Source of the DNA: JAAYJR01 sp964540755
GTDB lineage: Bacteria; Bacteroidota; Bacteroidia; Bacteroidales; Prolixibacteraceae
Direction of reading: 5' to 3'
Length of the DNA stretch: 38,138 nucleotides
NCBI GenBank assembly: GCA_964540755.1
Contig: CAZIOB010000149.1
Coordinates: forward strand, 1-38,138
Position 1 is the first letter of the stretch, and every line of letters begins with the position of its first letter. Below are positions 34,025 to 38,138 of the stretch, piece after piece. Below the pieces are notes generated by a model that made no database searches, had not been told where the DNA came from, and saw nothing but the letters and a program-made list of their open reading frames with translations. The position numbers and the translations under genes are program-made.

Positions 34025-34189
34025 TCCTGCCGGGACGCTTTATAATCCAGTCCGTAAACTTTTTAGACACAAACTGATAAACCGGATACATCTTCGCTGA
34101 ACCTTAAAGTTTTTATTAAATAAAAAGAATCGAACGATATTTTTCCTATTTTGCACCGGCAGGTAAAAGGTTTTAATTTTATTAATAAG

Positions 34190-35674
34190 ATGTATAAAGA
34201 AAATAGATTATCCCGCAGAAATTTTATAACCACTTCAGCGATAACGGCTGCGGGGATAACAGTTTTGCCATCGGCAGTGATCTCCGGTTTAGGCCATAAA
34301 CCTCCCGGCGATAAGCTTAACATTGCCGGAATTGGTGTCGGGGGTTATGGTTATACTAATCTGCGGCATATGGAAACAGAAAATATCGTTGCATTATGTG
34401 ATGTTGACTGGGATTATACAGGAAATAATTCATTCAAAAGATGGCCTCTTGCAAAAACTTACAAAGATTACCGGATTATGTTTGACCAGCAGAAAGATAT
34501 TGATGCGGTCATGATAGCAACTCCCGACCATAGCCATGCTCTGCCGGCATTAATCGCAATGCGCGAAAAAAAACACGTCTTTCTTCAAAGTCCGCTTACC
34601 CATTCCATTTATGAATCAAGGGTACTCAAAGATACGGCCAAGCGGTACGGCGTTGCCACACAAATGGGCAACCAGGGCAGTTCTGACGAAGGCATCATAA
34701 AGATATGCGAATGGATTTGGGCAGGTGTTATTGGTGAAATTACACATGTCGATACATGGACTAACAGGCCTGTATGGCCTCAGGATCTTCAGCAGCCCGA
34801 CAGAAGCAGGCGAGTACCAAGGGACCTTGACTGGGATCTCTTTATTGGTCCGGCTAAATGGCATGAATACCACCCGGCATATCATCCCTGGAACTGGCGC
34901 AGCTGGTGGAATTTCGGGTCAGGGGCGTTAGGGGATATGGGATGTCATGTACTTAATCCTGCCTTTAAAGCTTTGATGCTTGAGGCTCCTGCAACGATCG
35001 AAGCCAGTTCAACCTCTTTTAATATCTATTCACCTCCCAACTCAGAATTTGTAAGGTATAAATTCCCCAGACGTGATAATCTGCCTAAGGTGGCAATGCC
35101 GGAAGTTACTATTGACTGGTATGACGGTGGCCCTATGCCACCCAGGCCTGATGAACTGAAAAAGGGAGAAATTATGGGAGATGAAAGAGGCGGTTCTGTT
35201 TTTTATGGTACACGGGGCAAGATAATGTGTGGCGCTAACGGTCAAAATCCAACTCTTCTGCCCACAAGTGAAATGGAACATTTCCGCGAACCGGAAAAAT
35301 CACTGCGCCGTATTTACAATCCAATGCAGGGAGGCCATGAACAAGACTGGATCAGGGCATGTAAAGAACCTGCGGAGAGGAGACTGGAAACTTTCTCCAA
35401 TTTTGGAAATGCCGCTCCATTGACTGAAACAGTGCTGTTAGGAGTTTTAGCAACCAGATCTCAGAGTCTAAACAGGAAGCTTGAGTGGGACAGTCCCAAT
35501 ATGCGTATCAACAATATCAATTCAAGTGATATTATAAGAATATTAACAAAAAAAGATTTTGAACTGACAAATGGGAATCCCGATGTGACAAGAGAATATG
35601 ATACTTTTATCGCATCCAATACAATACAGGAATGGATCAGGCATGAATACAGGCAGGGTTGGGAACAGATATAA
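34190..35674 (+). CDS. Tat-exported Gfo/Idh/MocA family oxidoreductase (second of a tandem pair)
   Basis: I start at the ATG at 34190 (MYKENRLSRRNFITTSA), which gives a compact twin-arginine signal; a TTG start at 34151 would add 13 residues before it. The 494-residue protein has the Rossmann loop IAGIGVGGYGY, the site equivalent to the KP motif as VFLQSPLTH (Lys of the usual QKP replaced by Ser), QMGNQGSSDEG, AYHPWNWRSWWNFG and ALGDMGCHVLNP. The Lys in the (E/Q)KP motif is often catalytic, so its loss suggests altered chemistry compared with the paralog at 32356. It precedes the MFS porter by 47 bases. Confidence 0.9.
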   Translation: MYKENRLSRRNFITTSAITAAGITVLPSAVISGLGHKPPGDKLNIAGIGVGGYGYTNLRHMETENIVALCDVDWDYTGNNSFKRWPLAKTYKDYRIMFDQQKDIDAVMIATPDHSHALPALIAMREKKHVFLQSPLTHSIYESRVLKDTAKRYGVATQMGNQGSSDEGIIKICEWIWAGVIGEITHVDTWTNRPVWPQDLQQPDRSRRVPRDLDWDLFIGPAKWHEYHPAYHPWNWRSWWNFGSGALGDMGCHVLNPAFKALMLEAPATIEASSTSFNIYSPPNSEFVRYKFPRRDNLPKVAMPEVTIDWYDGGPMPPRPDELKKGEIMGDERGGSVFYGTRGKIMCGANGQNPTLLPTSEMEHFREPEKSLRRIYNPMQGGHEQDWIRACKEPAERRLETFSNFGNAAPLTETVLLGVLATRSQSLNRKLEWDSPNMRINNINSSDIIRILTKKDFELTNGNPDVTREYDTFIASNTIQEWIRHEYRQGWEQI

Positions 35675-35721
35675 ATATTATCTTTTAATATGAAACGAGC
35701 ATGTAAAATATTTACACCCAA

Positions 35722-37140
35722 ATGAAAGTTAACTTCAGATACTTACTTACGATCTCCCTCGTAACTGCAATGGGGGGACTGCTTTTTGGCTTCGACATAT
35801 CTGTAATTTCCGGGACAATTCCTTTCATCCAGGAATATTTCGGACTTAACGAAGCCATGAAGGGTTGGGTGGTCAGCAGTGCACTCATCGGATGCATCCT
35901 GGGCGCCAGTTACAGCGGGAGGCTGAGCGATCAGACAGGACGAAAAAAAGTTCTCCTGGCAACAGCAATATTGTTTGCCGTTTCTGCCATTGGCAGCGGC
36001 TGGTCAAATTCAATCCCCGCATTCGTAGCCTACCGCATACTCGGAGGACTGGCAGTTGGCGGAGCATCTGTCCTTGCTCCAGTTTACATAGCTGAAGTCT
36101 CGCCCGCGCACCTGAGAGGACGAATGGTTTCTGTAAATCAGCTGACAATTGTAATTGGCATATCTCTGGCTTACTACTCCAACTGGTTTTTGCTTTCTAC
36201 CGGGGAAAATGCATGGCGATGGATGTTTTCAGCCGAAGCAATTCCCGCCATTCTCTTTTTCGGCGCTCTGTTTATAGTTCCTGAAAGCCCGCGGTGGCTT
36301 GTGGCACAAAAAAAAGAACAGAAAGCCCTTCATATTCTCGAAAAAATTGCAGATGGGGATTTTGCCCCGTTTGAGCTTAAAGAAATTAAGGCTTCACTGA
36401 AAGGAGCTGAAAAACGAGGTGCTCTGAAGGATGCCTTCAGAAAAAAATATTCTTTTATTCTTTTTATAGGAATTTTCCTTGCAGTCTTTCAGCAATGGTC
36501 AGGTATAAACGTAATCTTCTTCTATGCTCCCGACATATTTGCAAAAGCTAACCTGGGTGTTGACACAGCGCTTTTTCAGACTACTCTGATAGGAGTTATG
36601 AATGTTGTTTTTACAATTCTCGCCATGAGGGTGATTGATAAAGCAGGCAGAAAACTTCTCATGCTTATTGGAGCAGCGGGAATGGCCGTCTGCTACCTGG
36701 TCATAGGCTATCTTTTCATGACAGGCAAAACAGACGGAATGCTGCTTCTCTCTTTCATAATAATCACTCCGGCATTTTTTGCATTTGGTTTAGGGCCTAC
36801 AGTATGGGTAGTTTTATCCGAGATCTTCCCCAATAAGATCAGAGGAGCTGCAATGTCGATAGCCACTTTCTCACTGTGGGTGGCATGTTACCTGCTTACA
36901 CTAACATTTCCTGTATTTGTTGAACTTTTCAGCGCAGCTAACACATTCTGGATTTATGCAGTAATATGTATTATCGGATTCGCTGTTACTTACAAATACC
37001 TGCCGGAAACCAAAGGCATATCACTTGAACAACTGGAGAAAAAACTCGTGAAGGATTCAGATGACAGTCAAAGGGGAAAAATACAGACACAACTTCTTTA
37101 TTATAAACAAGGAGAAAGGGGTAAAATAAATGATCATTAA
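35722..37140 (+). CDS. MFS sugar porter family transporter
   Basis: The 472-residue protein has about 12 membrane segments and the sugar-porter signatures: GGLLFGFDISVISGTI in TM1, GRLSDQTGRKK between TM2 and TM3, VPESPRWLV after TM6, QQWSGINVIFFYAP in TM7 and LPETKG after TM12. These place it with XylE/GalP-like proton-coupled hexose/pentose symporters of the inner membrane. It follows the second oxidoreductase by 47 bases, implying cotranscription, and would import the sugar produced by the extracytoplasmic enzymes. The exact sugar cannot be read; the last ~25 residues are a hydrophilic tail. Confidence 0.93.
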   Translation: MKVNFRYLLTISLVTAMGGLLFGFDISVISGTIPFIQEYFGLNEAMKGWVVSSALIGCILGASYSGRLSDQTGRKKVLLATAILFAVSAIGSGWSNSIPAFVAYRILGGLAVGGASVLAPVYIAEVSPAHLRGRMVSVNQLTIVIGISLAYYSNWFLLSTGENAWRWMFSAEAIPAILFFGALFIVPESPRWLVAQKKEQKALHILEKIADGDFAPFELKEIKASLKGAEKRGALKDAFRKKYSFILFIGIFLAVFQQWSGINVIFFYAPDIFAKANLGVDTALFQTTLIGVMNVVFTILAMRVIDKAGRKLLMLIGAAGMAVCYLVIGYLFMTGKTDGMLLLSFIIITPAFFAFGLGPTVWVVLSEIFPNKIRGAAMSIATFSLWVACYLLTLTFPVFVELFSAANTFWIYAVICIIGFAVTYKYLPETKGISLEQLEKKLVKDSDDSQRGKIQTQLLYYKQGERGKINDH

Positions 37141-37289
37141 CCATCACAATACATTATACAGAAGAAATCACTAAAAAAGACAGCTATCACAGTAATTTGG
37201 ATCATAATGACAGAATTTTTAACTTAATAATAAGTATTTTTTTGATTTATAAAAATTTATAATAAGTTTAACATATCAATATAATAACT

Positions 37290-38138
37290 ATGAATTCTTT
37301 AGAACAATTTTTAAAAACAATTAATCATAAGCAAACGGAACGGATAGTTGTTGATATGGGCTCGACCGCTGTAACTGGTATCCATGTTCTTGCCCTGGAG
37401 TCACTTCAAAAGTACCTGGGATTTCCGGAAGAACCTGTACGTGTAATAGAACCGTATCAGATGTTAGGGGAAGTAGATAATGAGGTTATAGAGGCGCTGG
37501 GTATTGATATAACAGGGGCCTGGTCAAAAAACAATATGTTCGGCTTTTACAATCACGATCCTTATAAAGAGTGGATAACACCATGGGGACAGGTTGTCAG
37601 GGTACCTTCGGATTTCAATGTTACTATCAATGAAAAGGGTGATGTTCTTATGCACCCGGAAGGGGACACATCACTTTCCCCCTCGGCAAGGATGCCAAAA
37701 TCAGGCTATTTTTTTGATGCCATAATCCGCCAGGATCCAATTGATGAAGAATCTCTTAACCTTGATGACAATCTTGAGGAATTCGAACTAATAACTGAAG
37801 AAGACCTGGATCACTGGCGCAAAGAAATTGATAAAGCCTCAGCAACAGGGAAAGCAATAATAGCGTCATTCGGAGGCACTGCTTTGGGTGATATTGCACT
37901 TGTGCCTGGTATTCAGCTTCCTCATCCGAAAGGGATAAGAGATGTTGCTGAATGGTATATGAGTACTGTAATCCGCCCGGACTATATTAAAAAGATATTT
38001 GAGAGGCAGGTTGAGATAGCCCTGGAAAATTTACGAAGAATATATGATACTGTTGGCAATAAAGTACATGCTATATTTATCTGCGGAACAGACTTCGGGA
38101 CACAAAGTTCCACCTTCTGCTCAGTTGAGCAGTTTGAA
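37290..38138 (+). CDS. URO-D family protein (corrinoid methyltransferase-like), partial at 3' end
   Basis: The frame is open from ATG 37290 to the window edge (283 codons). The N-terminus LKTINHKQTERIVVDMGSTA and then TGIHVLALESLQKYLG matches non-heme URO-D family proteins, as do EPYQMLGEVDNEVIEALGID, TPWGQVVRVPSDFN, PEGDTSLSPSARMPKSGYFFDAIIRQ and the later AIFICGTDFGTQ. HemE is shorter at the N-terminus and lacks the DTS...ARMPKSGYFFD segment, so this is not the heme enzyme. It follows the sugar porter by 149 bases on the same strand and is a second URO-D protein in the window beside oxidoreductase genes. Methyl transfer on corrinoid or a sugar-derived substrate is a guess. Confidence 0.85.
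   Translation, partial: MNSLEQFLKTINHKQTERIVVDMGSTAVTGIHVLALESLQKYLGFPEEPVRVIEPYQMLGEVDNEVIEALGIDITGAWSKNNMFGFYNHDPYKEWITPWGQVVRVPSDFNVTINEKGDVLMHPEGDTSLSPSARMPKSGYFFDAIIRQDPIDEESLNLDDNLEEFELITEEDLDHWRKEIDKASATGKAIIASFGGTALGDIALVPGIQLPHPKGIRDVAEWYMSTVIRPDYIKKIFERQVEIALENLRRIYDTVGNKVHAIFICGTDFGTQSSTFCSVEQFE

Overview
The window looks like a chromosomal segment of a Bacteroidota bacterium, probably a Bacteroidales/Marinilabiliales-type glycan degrader. The evidence is Bacteroidota-style promoters (TTG-N18/19-TAnnTTTG), a type IX secretion sorting domain, the secG/TPR/lptE/sigma-54-activator order, the pyrF-prfA-purM order, Bacteroidota-type topoisomerase IV genes, and many secreted or lipoprotein Gfo/Idh/MocA oxidoreductases with a sulfatase. 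This assignment rests on gene content and order remembered from the phylum, not on a search.

Layout. (1) 1-1533, minus: start of a secreted PQQ-type beta-propeller protein with a degenerate methyltransferase-like domain in front, cut by the window edge. (2) 1786-5352: a 3.3-kb accretion site at the 3' end of tRNA-Phe(GAA). A ~238-bp direct repeat carries the decayed C-terminus of a serine recombinase and ends in the tRNA acceptor strand. Between the copies lie a fragment of sbcC and an intact AbiE-type (type IV) toxin-antitoxin pair with an operator overlapping its promoter. (3) 5523-7159, plus: an M16 zinc peptidase and the wreck of an O-methyltransferase gene with its core deleted and a C11 tract; a strong bidirectional terminator closes this block. 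(4) 7222-13440, minus, with a divergent AraC regulator at 13739: catabolic cluster of a URO-D family protein, two DUF6807/PmoA-like secreted proteins and two exported Gfo/Idh/MocA oxidoreductases. (5) 14804-29322: housekeeping block with topoisomerase IV (parE, parC), shikimate kinase, secG-TPR-lptE-sigma-54 activator, kdsB, a tiny T9SS-tail protein, pyrF, prfA, purM and a long-chain acyl-CoA ligase. (6) 29687-38138, plus: VOC protein, lipoprotein sulfatase, two Tat-exported Gfo/Idh/MocA paralogs, a sugar-porter MFS transporter and the start of a second URO-D family gene.

How it fits together. Blocks 4 and 6 share the same family set (Gfo/Idh/MocA plus URO-D family) and together resemble a pathway for a modified, perhaps sulfated and/or O-methylated, sugar: desulfation and redox chemistry outside the cytoplasm, import by the MFS porter, and URO-D-family chemistry in the cytoplasm. 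The substrate is not readable from sequence. The most unusual items are the tRNA-Phe accretion site carrying the AbiE module, the split URO-D/Gfo/DUF6807 cluster, the methyltransferase-like/propeller fusion, and a structured intergenic region between the two tandem oxidoreductase genes.
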